Of a stretch of 64,000 nt of DNA, positions 1-10,733 are shown piece after piece. The translations under genes and the position numbers were made by a program. Origin of the DNA: Symbiodinium kawagutii (taxonomy: Eukaryota; Sar; Dinophyceae; Suessiales; Symbiodiniaceae); the NCBI GenBank assembly GCA_009767595.1, contig VSDK01001664.1, positions 39,556-103,555 of the forward strand, in the 5' to 3' direction. Under the pieces are notes generated by a model. That model made no database searches. It was not told the origin of the DNA and saw only the letters and a list, made by a program, of their open reading frames with translations. Numbering within the stretch: position 1 is the stretch's first letter; each line of letters starts with the position of its first letter.

Positions 1-108
1 AATAACGATGATTCAATCGCGAAAAATGATGGTCATGGTCGATTCATCGCATACACCACCCCCAGTTGACCTGCCGATCTGCCATTCGTGATCTGCTATT
101 CATAATAT

Positions 109-212
109 GGGAGGTTCTCAAAATGGGGGTATCTCAGATCATCCTGTTTACCATTTCTGGACAAGTAGTAAACGAAGCATAACTTCGGGGTCAACTGGCT
201 GGAGAAACCACC
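109..212. mobile_element. Family A inverted-repeat element, degenerate copy
   Basis: The left tip resembles the family-A end (GGGAGGTTCTCAAAATGGGGG) and the right end is CTGGAGAAACCACCC. Both lie about 104 bp apart, the usual family length. ATAT precedes the element and ATAA follows it, so the target duplication is decayed. The interior no longer matches other copies well. Non-coding. Confidence 0.45.
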
Positions 213-1492
213 CATAAGTACTTGCTTAACCATTATTGTTGGCCATTATCCCCTATGATTAACCATTATTATTAGTTGTGCTAGAATGCCTATATCACCA
301 TGATTTTCCTCGATCCTATGGTTTCCCCAGGCTTTCCCTATTATCAACTGTTCTTAGCCATAGAATTCACCATGGGTTGAACCATGATAATAGAATTCAC
401 CATAAGTTTACACATTTATCCCTATTGTCACCAGGATGGCCTACTATTCACCATAGAAAATTCCATAGAAACCACCCACCATTGTTGTTCTGAAATTGTG
501 GTGGTGATGCAATTGATGATTGTAATGACTTCACCGGTATGATTTATTTCAAATATTGTGCTCACACCGAACAAGTTTAGCTGCACTGTTTGAATTTAAA
601 CATGTTTCGTTGGTAGATTCTTTTTTTTGTAATTTCACTGAAGGCTATTGCTGCTATTGCTGGTCTCTCTTATTGTTGGGTCAGCATCCTCACACTGTGA
701 TCATAGTCACATTGCTATCATCAATGGTTTTTCTATTTTTGTTTTATTTGTGACATAAACATATACTTGTGATTTTCTTGGTTTGAGTTCAGTCCGATAG
801 TTTTTGAGACCCTGCGGGTGGCAATGTTTGGTGAATTTTTTCAGTATCCTTTACTATTGTGGGATACAAGTCCATTGGGGCGTGTCCGCAGCCATCAAAG
901 CGCAGCGGTAGTTGGTGGTTTAAAGCCCGTGCGACGGTTGGTTCTGGTGATGTTGGCACACCATAATTTTTGGGCTTCCAGGCGAAAAAAACACAGAAAT
1001 CAACCAAATTTTGAGACTTCATGGTGACTGCGCATTTCAAAGCCTGGTATTCACGAGGGGAGTGAGTTTTATTTACCCAGTTAGTCGTTGGCTATCGACA
1101 TGCAGCCCTGGTCTATGCTAGAATCTCTAGCAGGGTGTATCCATCACGATACCAACCGCCAAGCCATGCCATCACTACGATTACATACGATTACATGGTT
1201 TTTCCCATGAACATGATTTATGGTTCTTGATTCAACCAACAATTCTCATTAAACAATTTAATTCAAGTGTTGGTTCATGAAAAAGCCAAGCAGTTGAACT
1301 GGTTCATGGCTAGTGAACACCAAGCAGTTGTTGCTTTGCCATCAAAACCAAGCAGTCTCGTGGCAACTATAGGGCTTCTAGTGGTCATCAACCACCATAT
1401 CATCCACATCTTATGGTTCCCAAGGCAGGCCGTTGGTTCATGGCTCCCAAGCACGGCTGAGGGGCACGGAACCAGCACGTTTCTCCAGCCAG
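213..1492. other. No confident gene; intronic or intergenic DNA
   Basis: The stretch holds scattered ACCATTATT-type sequence. Around 789-1040 both strands are open for 70-80 codons, and the minus-strand frame (with PTVARALNHQLPLRF) looks slightly more protein-like. No splice signals or family resemblance support either frame, so no gene is called. Confidence 0.5.
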
Positions 1493-1549
1493 GATGGAGA
1501 GTACGTGCAGACTCTGACGGAGAAGCTCCCATGCATTTTCGGCGCTAAG
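1493..1549 (+). CDS. Candidate internal exon, 19 codons
   Basis: The segment follows a TTTCTCCAG acceptor and reads DGEYVQTLTEKLPCIFGAK, then meets AAG|GCGCCA, a possible GC donor. It enters and leaves in phase 0. Its G+C is clearly above the CA/TA-rich DNA that follows. No family is recognised. The GC donor is the weak point; GC donors are known in dinoflagellate introns. Confidence 0.45.
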
Positions 1550-1551
1550 GC

Positions 1552-1760
1552 GCCACACACACACACGCACCATATATGCAATATGTTTATAGATACGTAT
1601 CTAAATGTATATGATATATATGTGATATAATAGTAGTAGTGATAGCAATATGTATATGTATATAAATAAATAAATAAATATAAATATATATATATACATT
1701 TGTATGTATGTAAAAATAACAATATAGATATACATTTCGATTTGCATCCAAAATATTTCA
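1552..1760. repeat. CA and TA/TAAA microsatellite cluster
   Basis: A (CA)n run lies at about 1552-1570. It is followed by TATA- and TAAATAAA-rich sequence to about 1760. Open frames across it on the minus strand give only Tyr/Ile/Leu strings and are rejected as genes. Confidence 0.85.
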
Positions 1761-2159
1761 TATCCGTACATCGAGTAAAACATTTCAAACGACTATAGAC
1801 AGCCATACAGTTGAAACGGTCCGTGCCCAAAACATCCTCCAATCCCAGACATTTTCTTTTCAAAGAACTTGCTTTTCAGTTGAGCATCTTCACACAAGTC
1901 CTGAGACAAGTGGGATTTTGGACCCATAAATTGGCTGGATTCTTAGATGGTTCCGTGTCAATATGAACCATCCAAAGCCGGGCATGCCAGCAGCTTGGCT
2001 AGTTGGATCACTTAGTCTCCTCGCGCTGCGCTGCGCTGCGTTGACTTGCCTGTGTGAGCACACACTTTGCTTGTCTTCTCTTGGCAACTTTGCCACTCTG
2101 ATTGGTTTTTTGCAGCAATTGACACTTTTTGGCAACGCGACTTGTTCTGCATCTTTCTG

Positions 2160-2390
2160 AAATTGAAAGCGCTTGACATGACCTTGCAATTTGAGTGCCT
2201 TCTCGCTGCCCACTACAGAAGCGTTACCCAACAACAGCTTTACATCTTTACACCACTGGAGCTTCACACGCAAGGGCTTTACACCGAGGTTTGACCTGCA
2301 CAACTTCTGCAAGGGTGTAGGGTTTCACATTTCAAGAGGTTTACCTCGAAGTTTACACCACAGACGCTTTACAGCGACATGAACACTGAC
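2160..2390. repeat. Degenerate GCTTTACA / GGTTTACA repeat block
   Basis: Variants of GCTTTACA, CTTTACACC and GGTTTAC recur every 15-25 bases with short variable spacers. A 141-codon minus-strand open frame over 1890-2312 is rich in Val-Lys-Leu because of these repeats. Similar blocks occur near 22580-22810 and 22920-23060. Confidence 0.4.
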
Positions 2391-2566
2391 GTGTCCTGGT
2401 ATGGTCATGCGATTGTTTTCTTCTGTTGTACTTGCTTCGTAGTTTTGAGTCTTTTGAAGGGAAGGTAATTTGCCTCCAAAGTCCCATCAATCGTTGGATC
2501 TAGTTTCAAAAGGAGGCATTTCTCCTGTATGCCCATCACCCTGGCACTCCCCTCGCACCGCTGCAG

Positions 2567-2616
2567 CGGACGATGAACGGACACAATCGCCAACGTAATC
2601 CTGAGCAAGCACGAAT
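2567..2616 (+). CDS. Weak internal exon candidate
   Basis: The segment lies between CGCTGCAG and a strong GTGAGT donor, and only one frame is open (RTMNGHNRQRNPEQAR). It enters in phase 0 and leaves in phase 2. That does not match the next candidate at 2815, so an exon between them is missing or one call is wrong. Confidence 0.3.
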
Positions 2617-2814
2617 GTGAGTAGCAGTGTCTCTGGAGGGGCAATTCACCATGAAATCTTCAGAATGTTCATTTCAGACCGTGTGGTTCCATAAGAAGAC
2701 TCGGGAACCAGATGATTCATGGCCCATGACAACAGAAATAATTGCTGGTATTTGTAGGCTCAAAAGGCTGACTGAACTGCACCCGTGGGGGAATGTCCCT
2801 CAGCTGTTGTTCAG

Positions 2815-2869
2815 GTTGCGGATGAGGAGATACTCTCTCGCAACTTGGACAAGCAGGACCGGCTGCCGG
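2815..2869 (+). CDS. Candidate internal exon (VADEEILSRNLDKQ)
   Basis: The segment follows a TTGTTCAG acceptor and reads VADEEILSRNLDKQDRLP, ending CCG G|GTGCGT. It enters in phase 0 and leaves in phase 1. The next candidate at 3594 enters in phase 1, so the two can be joined without breaking the frame. The peptide is charged and probably helical. No family is recognised. Confidence 0.55.
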
Positions 2870-3593
2870 GTGCGTCAAGGCACTGATTGTCAGGTTCGAT
2901 GAGTTTTTGTTTCTTGATATTTTTATTGGTTAGTCTATTAATGAACTTTACCATTGATTAGAATTCACAACTACTGGCCTATTTATGATTTGTCGGATTT
3001 GTAATCCTTATTGAGCTATTTGAGCTTAGTATGTAATCCCATTTCATCCCGATCATTACTCCATTGACCAACCATTAATTGTTTCCTCCATTGTGTGTTC
3101 ACTTGTGGGAACAAGGCAACAAGGAGTTGAGCGCTGCAGATTTCGATCAGTTTTGGTCAGAGAAAACCGGGGGTGGGCGGTGCCGTTCGCTTAATAGTAG
3201 ACCACTCTGTTCCTGTGATTCCTTCAGTGGAAGGGAATAGAGAAACCAAGCTGCAGCTGTTAAATATTTATTTATTTTTCACTTCGCTTTCAGATATTCC
3301 GATAATTTCTGGTAAACTAACCTGAAAGTCAAAAGCTGGGTAAACATATCCATGAATGCTGGGTTTTCCACGCAACCAGGTTAGTTGATCATAGAGTACT
3401 GATGAATGTGGTCCTAGAACTAACAAGCCTCAGACCCGGCACAGATTTTTCCTCCAAAATCTGCCATTCTCATTGGCTTTCGCGTGGTGGGGCCACGACA
3501 ACTTGGAAAACGACCCATGCGTTGTATCTCCGGTTCGATCGCCGGCAGGATGCCAAGGTTGCCGCTCCGGCCACCGCAGATGCTGGGATTCAG

Positions 3594-3664
3594 TCGTGGA
3601 GTACCAGCGCGATGGACGACACCAGTTCCGAAGAGGACCGCGGGCTCTGTGGGCTTGGATCAAG
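3594..3664 (+). CDS. Candidate exon, Arg-rich
   Basis: After GGGATTCAG the phase-1 frame reads VEYQRDGRHQFRRGP and then ALWAWIK, with C or G at most third positions. Phase agrees with the exon at 2815-2869. A second open frame (SWSTSAMDDTSSEEDRG) is also plausible, so the frame is not certain. The 3' end at AAG|GCTC is a guess. Confidence 0.45.
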
Positions 3665-3736
3665 GCTCAAAGATTTAGGGCCAAAAAAAGATCTATACAC
3701 ATGGTTCCACACACATTATCGATAGATATATTGACA

Positions 3737-3737
3737 C

Positions 3738-3820
<83 letters not shown>
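3737..3820. repeat. (TA)n microsatellite
   Basis: About 42 TA dinucleotides run without interruption, flanked by GACACG and GATACATA. Length is likely polymorphic and may be misassembled. Confidence 0.97.
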
Positions 3821-3822
<2 letters not shown>

Positions 3823-4415
3823 TACATAAAATACCAATATACAGAATGTATATATACATATATATACATACATACAAATTTAAGTACATATGTATATGCG
3901 AGTTACATTGCCAAGCATAGAGAATCTGTTTTTGTCAACATTGTATGTATGATATGCTTGCATATAGTAGTGTATGCTACTGCTAGATCAGGTGCTTCAT
4001 TTCTGTTATATTTCATCATCACTACTCAGCATACCATGTTTGCATTTAGTAGTGATTCATGCCAGATTAGTTGCTTTATTTTTGTCATGTTTCATCACTG
4101 CTCATCTTATTACCGCCAATTTTTCATTATGATTTTGCCATGCCCATTTCAGAATTTCATTTTTGATTTTCCACTTTACGTATGAACAAATTCATCATTC
4201 ACCTTGATTCAGTCATGTTTCCAATGAACGCACGTGCATCTTGATTTCATCTCATGATTCATGATCCAACATTGTCTCACAGCAACGAACCTAGCATCAA
4301 GGTTTTCTCATAGAACGCACAGGTAGAAAGCAATCAAAATCATCTTGCCCTCCCTGACCCCCCTCTCCATTTTTATTAGCTTGTTTACCTCCGTGCTATT
4401 CACACTGCAAAGCAG

Positions 4416-4473
4416 CGCTCGTGATTTGAAGGTGGATGCTGTGACTCACTCTTACCTTTGCCACAACTGCTAG
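4416..4473 (+). CDS. Possible last exon
   Basis: After CTGCAAAGCAG the frame reads ARDLKVDAVTHSYLCHNC and then TAG. A GTGGAT donor after ARDLK is an alternative end. The upstream sequence is pyrimidine-rich. No family is recognised. Confidence 0.35.
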
Positions 4474-4534
4474 ATTTCATCCCTAGTTCTTTCTTTTGAT
4501 GATCGAATTTACTGCAATTTTGTGATAACTCACA

Positions 4535-4918
4535 TTGATTGGGGAAATAACAAGAGACGATGGAGTTGTGCTGCCAGCTGCGTGCAGGTCATCCCTTGCA
4601 GCACTGCAACCCAGAAAGCGACCCCTCACATCAATAGCATTGTTCCTGGGAACTACTTTGCCAGATGATATGCCTGTCCCAAGCAACCTATCAGAGTACC
4701 TGACTCGTGCGCATGCCAAAACCATGCACCTGTCCGTGGATTCACACATATTTGAGCAGGCATTCAGCATTACTCTTGTAGTTTTAAGGAGGATCAATTG
4801 TGCTCAAACATTTGTGGATACCTACTCAGTATGGATACAAAGTATAAGTTGTAAAGAGGATCCATATCAAGAATCCCCCCAGGATTTTGATGGTGGGTCA
4901 CAAGCGATTCATGAGTAA
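4535..4918 (+). CDS. Open frame of 127 codons, possible single-exon or decayed gene
   Basis: The frame is uninterrupted and begins with a near-cognate start rather than a clear ATG. It carries IALFLGTTLPDDMPVP and YLTRAHAKTMHLSVDS. A shorter open frame at 54390-54572 has a similar block (FLGRTFPDDPAVP), so both may derive from one protein. Codon use is less G+C-rich than in the exon islands, which would suit a decayed copy. Function unknown. Confidence 0.35.
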   Translation: MIGEITRDDGVVLPAACRSSLAALQPRKRPLTSIALFLGTTLPDDMPVPSNLSEYLTRAHAKTMHLSVDSHIFEQAFSITLVVLRRINCAQTFVDTYSVWIQSISCKEDPYQESPQDFDGGSQAIHE

Positions 4919-5029
4919 ATTTTGGTCATAAAGAGCTGGATCATCATCATGGACCCGTCTGTTCCCATGATTTTTGGTCGTTCTCCGGTCAACCATGACT
5001 TCCAATAATTAATTGTTGTTGACAGCGGT

Positions 5030-5400
5030 TTACGATGGTTGATGTGGGTTAGTTACCTATAAAATCCTATAACCATCATCAACCAACATCAACCAACATC
5101 AACCAGTATTGACCCTCTGCAAAGCCAATGTTAATCTACTATTCACCATCATCCTCCATCATTAATATGGTTATGGTTGGTTTACTACTAAAAACGGTTC
5201 ATAACTGGCTGATAACTGGTGGTACCCATATGGCTTGAGAAACCCCATAGGATCTATGTCCACTATCAACGAAGATTTATCACTATGAAGCATCATCAAC
5301 CATCATGAATATCAGCTGTAACCATCGTTGACCATCATTGATGTGGCCTATAACCATCATCAACCCTAGCATTTACCCATGAAAATCCATGGCCACCAGG
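5030..5400. repeat. Diffuse ATCAACCATC repeat DNA
   Basis: Variants of an 11-12 base ATCAACCAACATC unit recur, including three adjacent copies near 5084-5115. A fragment resembling a family-A right end (GGCTTGAGAAACCCC) lies near 5232-5250. No coding signal. Confidence 0.5.
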
Positions 5401-5419
5401 CTTTTCATGGTGACTTCAG

Positions 5420-5569
5420 GACTCCGAACTCAGCGTTTCCAGGGTCTCCAGCCTTTCCACAGCATCCAACCCAGGCAGGGTGGGTGGACCGTGGCTAAGC
5501 ATCACAGGGCCCAGGGAGGGCCCCTGGGGCGCGTTGTCCTCGATGGAGACAGGACATGCTGACAGCTGA
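5420..5569 (+). CDS. Candidate Ser-rich exon ending in a stop
   Basis: After GGTGACTTCAG the frame stays open for 49 codons to TGA. It starts DSELSVSRVSSLSTASNPG and continues through GGPWLSITGPREGP. Third positions are strongly G/C. A GTGGGT donor after SNPGR (about 5479) could end the exon earlier. The Ser/Gly/Pro-rich composition suggests a disordered region. Confidence 0.5.
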   Translation, partial: DSELSVSRVSSLSTASNPGRVGGPWLSITGPREGPWGALSSMETGHADS

Positions 5570-6201
5570 TGTCCGAGATTCCCATTTTGGACGGGCGGTT
5601 TGGATGATATTTCATGTGACTGGTGGGGGGGGGCAAATGACTGCCAATGCTACGCTGGTGATAGGCCTGAGGTGGGCAGGCCATGTCCCAGTTAGCTTGA
5701 GAATACAACAAATGTTGGTGCTATGCACAATATGAAAGGGGCGGGGGATTTGGCCACGGGCGGGGCATGTCAACGATCCTTTGAACATGCGAACGGTATT
5801 CATGCTCCGCTGCCTGCAAGGATGCTACACTGACAATGTGCCAAGGACTGTGAACCAAAACACAAGAAAACATCAAACGTGTTAGTTTTTGCCAAGTGAA
5901 ATCCAAGTAGTTATTTCATTGTCCATTCTAGGCTAAACTTGGCCAAACATCTGAGTGCTGGTTGGGGGTGGGCTTCAAATGCTCATTCAGAATCTTAAGA
6001 ATATTTTGCCACTGCAAGCAAGTAATGTTAGTGAGGCAGAAATGTACGAGACAATGTTTTGGTGTTGATGTCTAGCAAGATCCGGGTGGTAAAACATATT
6101 TTGGCTTTGTTTTGTTGCTTGCATTCCCATCATTTTTATCATTTTCACCATCCTCATCCTCCTCCTCATCCTCATCCTCGTCATAGCCTGCTCTGCCACA
6201 G

Positions 6202-6314
6202 GCAGTGTTGGGCACCCTGAATTGTGCCGACGTCCTTGCATCTACTTCGCCGCTGGACAGTGCCGCAACAGCACTGACTGCAACTTCTGCTCCTGGGACT
6301 GGCCACGCTGGGAG
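6202..6314 (+). CDS. Exon with dinoflagellate-type CCCH-like zinc-finger motif
   Basis: The acceptor is CTCTGCCACAG. The exon enters in phase 1 and leaves in phase 0 at GGGAG|GTGCCA. It encodes GHPELC followed by RRPCIYFAAGQC, RNSTDC and NFCSWDWPRWE. The spacing C-x7-C-x5-C-x3 fits the CCCH-like finger, preceded by GHPELC, that I know from many dinoflagellate proteins. In that family the fourth ligand is normally His; here the position is Ser (CNFCS), so zinc binding may be altered or use the extra Cys. This is the only segment in the window with a recognisable family. Role, probably RNA or protein binding, is inferred. Confidence 0.72.
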
Positions 6315-6539
6315 GTGCCAGGTCCTTACAAGTACTTCGGTGCATCGAAATCGTTGGGGATGGGTCACCAACAAAGCCACCGGTAGGTTCCGTTCCCAGC
6401 TGGAAGCTGGTCACTTTTCAAGAGATTCACAGCCACGTGTGAGGCTATTAAACCTGGAAAACCTATGGCATAATCATAGTCACATAATGTTGCATAGGTT
6501 CTGTTAGTTAATCATAGTTAATTAGTGAATTACATATAT

Positions 6540-6642
6540 GGGTGTTTATCAAAATCGGGGTACCCCCAAAATCATCCACTTGTAGTCATTAGTAGCAATA
6601 AACCAACCATTTTTGGGGGTACCCCTGTTTTGAGAAACCAGC
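6540..6642. mobile_element. Family A inverted-repeat element, intact
   Basis: The left end is GGGTGTTTATCAAAATCGGGG and the right end TTTTGAGAAACCAGC. The tips are inverted repeats extended by the palindromic GGTACCCC. ATAT flanks both sides, a perfect 4-bp target duplication. Length is 103 bp with no coding capacity, as expected of a MITE moved by an unrelated transposase. Confidence 0.88.
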
Positions 6643-6837
6643 ATATCAATTATATAATTCTTAGTTTTCAACCTTCTCAACTCGTGTTAAGTTTCTTAAG
6701 CCCTGGTCTTCGTTGGAATGGAGGCAACAGAACTGAAGAAGCGTTTTGCACCCTCGTCGGGCATGTGAGAACACGTAACCATGTGCCGGGGAAGGGTCAA
6801 AAACGCTTGTTGGAAATTTCATTGTTGAAATCATAGC

Positions 6838-7572
6838 TTAACCAAGTCGAACCGAATTTAGCCGAGTTTAACCGAGTTTAATCGGATTCAACCAAGTTTG
6901 ACCAAGTTTAACCGACTTTAACCAAGTTTAACCAAGTTTAACCAAGTTTAACCAAGTTTAACCAAGTTTAACCAAGTTTAACCGAGTTTAACCAAGTTTA
7001 ACCAAGTTTAACCGAGCTTAACCGAGTTTGACCAAGTTTAACCAGGTTTAACCAGGTTTAACCAAGTTTAACCAAGTTTAACCAAGTTTAACCAAGTTTA
7101 ACCAAGTTTAACCAAGTTTAGCCAAATTGAGGGCAAAAACACTTCTTTTTTACCAAATTAACCATCAAAAACGCTTCTTTTTTACCAAAAAGTAGGTCAA
7201 AAACGCTTCTTTAAAACCAAAAAAAGGAATTTAACCAAGTTTGACCAAGTTTAACCGAGTTTGACCAAGTTTAACCAAGTTTAACCAAGTTTAACCAAGT
7301 TTAACCGAGTTTGACCGAGTTTAACCAAGTTTAACCGAGTTTAACCGAGTTTGACCGAGTTTAACCAAGTTTAACCAAGTTTAATCAAGTTTAACCAAGT
7401 TTAACCGAGTTTAACCAAGTTTAACCGAGTTTTTATCGAGTTTGACCAAGTTTAACCAAGTTTAACCAAGTTTAACCGAGTTTAACCAAGTTTAACCGAG
7501 TTTTTACCGAGTTTGACCAAGTTTAACCAAGTTTAACCAAGTTTGACCGAGTTTAACCGAGTTTAACCGAGC
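6838..7572. repeat. 10-bp satellite AACC(A/G)AGTTT
   Basis: About 60 tandem copies fill two arrays (6838-7128 and 7222-7572). The unit switches between AACCAAGTTT and AACCGAGTTT, with a few GTTTGACC and insertion variants. The gap between arrays holds three copies of a CAAAAACGCTTCTTT motif, and the same motif occurs near 6797, 7672 and 7709. Every frame meets TAA quickly, so it is not coding. Confidence 0.97.
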
Positions 7573-8416
7573 TTTCAGCAAATTTACCAACTTTGATGGA
7601 AAAAAACATTGTGTCATTCCGTTTGGCTTTCTAAAATGAAACAAGCGTTTTGAGCGGCCAGCAGGTTGGGCAAAAACGCTTATTGAGAATTTAGTTAAAA
7701 AAGAAGGTCAAAAACGCTTGTTGGACAAATCTAACTATATTTAAGAAACTTAACATCAACTCGTAGGTTCTTTTCCCTTCCCAACAGCTGGGCTAGAAAC
7801 TGGTAGCCATGGACATCCACATCAGCACTGATTCTTGGTGGACCCCCAACTAGTCCCATTCTGCTTGGGATATGGTTTGGAGATTGGAGTATAGCAATAT
7901 TTCGAAGATAAAAGCGATGTAAGCAGAAAATGGTGAACAGCACTCCATTTTTATCTACAGTTGACCACCAACTAGGAATAGAGTCTCGATTTCCAACATG
8001 GTTCCCACTATGCAATGACCATCCAACATCAACATTTTACCCATTTGATGAACGAGGGGGGGTTGGTCGATCGAATTCCCGATCAACCATCAACCACCTT
8101 TCTCAGAAAAAGATTTGGCCTATGATGGTTGTCATGTCATAAGCCAAGGGATGAAAGACCTTAGAAGAAGCATAGAATTTATTGATGACCCAAGTTGTAG
8201 ACATGCAGCTGTGATCATTTACCTTTTGGGCACGGTCCAATTTGATGCAGGATTACCACCAGTAGTCCCAGCAACTCATCTACTTCATAGCTTGCGAAGC
8301 TCCCTGGATCTTGCTTCCCACCTTGCGGGACCGTGCCATCCAACCCCCAGTGGTGACCCGAGGACCCCAGCCGCCGTAGATCTCACCATGACGGCACTGG
8401 ACCATGGCTCTCACAG

Positions 8417-8493
8417 GCCATTTGTCGCATGCCCACCGCTCTGCCACGCTCGACAAGAACCAGCGCCAGATGATCAAGGACGGGCCTTGCTAG
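8417..8493 (+). CDS. Candidate exon, possibly terminal
   Basis: After GGCTCTCACAG the phase-1 frame reads HLSHAHRSATLDKNQRQMIK and DGPC, then TAG. G+C is high across 8280-8500, and a second frame stays open over the whole stretch, so the frame is uncertain. No family is recognised. Confidence 0.42.
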
Positions 8494-8645
8494 GCACTGC
8501 CAGAAGCAGCAAGCAGCCAACTGCTGGTAGTTGCCCTAGTTATAAGTTGATATATCAACCACTGTCTACCAAATATTTACTGTAGAAAACATTTCCATGA
8601 CTGTGGTGTCAATACCACCCAAGCTGTTCACATCTGAACAAACAG

Positions 8646-8820
8646 GTTCCACCGGATGTTCACATCCATCGTTGGATGCTGAAACTTTTGATCCTCCACA
8701 TCTGCGGCGGAACAGCCAACGGCAGGAGCTGACTAAGCACGAGTTTCTCAGTTTGCTGGTGCGATGCCTTCGAACCAAGGCCGTGTCTAAGCAGCACAGG
8801 CCCAGCCATGACAGTTGCGG
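8646..8820 (+). CDS. Candidate exon, Leu/Arg-rich
   Basis: The segment follows ACAAACAG and ends TTGCGG|GTGCGT. It reads through HLRRNSQRQELTKHEF and LSLLVRCLRTKAVSKQH, an amphipathic helix-like run. It enters in phase 1 and leaves in phase 2. The phase does not match the next exon at 9054, so its 3' end may lie a few bases away or an exon is missing. Confidence 0.48.
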
Positions 8821-9053
8821 GTGCGTGTGCCCACAGAAAGCTGGTTGGCAACGGCCAGCACTAACTGGATCCAGTCTTGAGACTCGCGGTAGTTGGCTCA
8901 TGTAGTGCCTTTAGTTGCTAACTGCAACAGATAAATACTGTAGCATCAACCCTAGAAGGTGAGTTATCACCTGTTCACCTATTCTGTATTTTGTTGGTGG
9001 TTCAAGATATTTTTTGGTTTTCCTTCAAAAGTAATTGGGATGCTGGGTCCTAG

Positions 9054-9192
9054 TTGCCTTGCGCATATGGGTGTCCTCCACTGAGGCCCAAGGAAACTTC
9101 GAAGACGAAGCGAAGGAAGTGTTGGAGCTCTTTGAAGAGCAGCTCACAAAGGACCCAGGGGATCTAGGTCTGGTTGTGGTTGACATCACCAC
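9054..9192 (+). CDS. Candidate internal exon, acidic helical
   Basis: The acceptor is TGGGTCCTAG and the donor AC|GTAAGG is close to consensus. The 45-codon frame reads RIWVSSTEAQGNFEDEAKE, VLELFEEQLTKDPGD and LGLVVVDIT. It enters in phase 1 and leaves in phase 2. The acidic helix followed by a hydrophobic strand suggests a folded domain, but no family is recognised. Confidence 0.65.
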
Positions 9193-9269
9193 GTAAGGGA
9201 GACGGGGTCCTGAAACCAGCTGTTTCTTGTCCCAAGGACAACCTGCTCTGAAGCAGTTAAAGCTCACCA

Positions 9270-10560
9270 GCTGGTATTAGCTTCTGAAGCTTTGTTGACC
9301 ATGAAATAACCATGATGTAACAACTACAACTACCGTAGTTGGCGAACCGTCATGGACATTTTTACCAAAATTGACCATTGTTAGGCATCAAAAGTACAGT
9401 ACACCAGCTATGCTGTAAAAAAATGTGAAACAGTAAAGAAAAGAGACGCATTAAGAAAAGATCATTAATCATTTTAAGTTTACATTAATCCTTCAGAGTA
9501 GCCCGTAACGATAACCCTCTGATCATCGTTGACAGCTCGTTGACTGGAAAGTCCATCAACCAGATCATCTTGAGGTACGGAAGAGGGCTGGCCATATTTC
9601 TAGCCAGCTATTTTGCTGATGACTGGAGGGTATCAGCAATGTTTACGTTGATGATTTGTTGGCTAAGGATCAGACAAAGTATGTTCCACTTCTCTATAAG
9701 CTGATTGATTAATGGGAGATCCACATGAATAGCTCTGGTTCAACTAGGGGTGATTCATTTGTATGGATCTGCCACGACGGAGCTACCGTGGGACCTGACC
9801 CACCGTACCAAGCGGGGGCAGGAACCATGTATGCACACATGAGGTGTCCCTGGCCACTAGTTCCCCAAGGTGGCGGAAACATCCATGCAAATTTGAATCG
9901 CTTCAGGGTGTCCGCCCTGACAGGCTCATGTTTTTGGTTTCCCGGCAACTAGTATAGTTGGGATGCCTAGGCTTTCCGCCCAAAGATTGCCAATTTAGAA
10001 ATTTATACATACTCCAATGGTTGTGAAGGCTTTAAATGCATAGGATATGTACATTTGCACACATCTCGGATTGCACAGGTGTAGACAGGTGTGGAGACAG
10101 TCGTTGCCATGAATGGTAGATTTGCCCGATCATGGTTTACACGGGGCCGGGGAAGATTATTCTTGATGAGTCTTCAGATTGATTCACCATTGTTATCAAC
10201 TAGAGGTAGTTTAGTAGCATTGGGAGTGAATATTCACTAATCTTACGTATAACTGTGGCAAGACTATGGATGATGATTTGCCCTTGTTAAAAGCCTTCAA
10301 GATCACACTGACGCATGTAATACCAAAGTGTAGAATAGCAGTGAAAGCATCAAACATCACTCCACAGCACCTACAATCAGGAGTACAGAAGTAAGTCTTG
10401 TCGCACTGTTGTTAGTAGGATTACAACTGTTCCTCTCTGGGAAATAACCCTGTAAGCTCAAAATCGGCATTTGTAGAGGTAATCACCATTTTTCAGAATC
10501 AAACTAGAAGCTCAAAAAATCACTATATTTCAGGGGAACATGCATGGTTTGAATGATGGA
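9270..10560. other. Long non-coding stretch
   Basis: I see no exon with convincing borders. A 75-codon plus-strand frame at 9725-9952 overlaps an equally long minus-strand frame and lacks splice signals. The rest is mixed-composition intronic or intergenic DNA. A TGGATTTTCCACTTCTAGG motif near 10558 recurs near 15836. Confidence 0.5.
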
Positions 10561-10611
10561 TTTTCCACTTCTAGGTGAGTCCCCCTGAGTGAGTCCCCTG
10601 TATCGCCTCAG

Positions 10612-10663
10612 GAAGTGGCACAGGAAGGATCAAAGGCCGCTGGCGGCCGTGGTTGCTATGCCG
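10612..10663 (+). CDS. Candidate internal exon, Gly-rich
   Basis: After GTATCGCCTCAG the frame reads EVAQEGSKAAGGRGCYA, with a GTCACT donor in phase 1. If that weak donor is not used, the frame stays open (GHSFAITSEGMHHR) until it enters the family-A element at 10734. Confidence 0.5.
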
Positions 10664-10733
10664 GTCACTCTTTTGCTATCACCAGTGAAGGGATGCACCA
10701 CAGAAACACTTTATGGGTTTCTGGTTTGCATTT

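Noticed and set aside
3473..3873. Open frames over the TA repeat
   Set aside because: Tyr/Ile alternation comes from the (TA)n microsatellite. Only the upstream G+C-rich part was kept as an exon candidate.
8566..8901. 111-codon minus-strand open frame
   Set aside because: It is the reverse shadow of the plus-strand exon candidate at 8646-8820, whose splice sites and composition are better.
9725..9952. 75-codon plus frame overlapping a 79-codon minus frame
   Set aside because: Neither strand has splice signals or codon bias. Mutual openness on both strands suggests chance.
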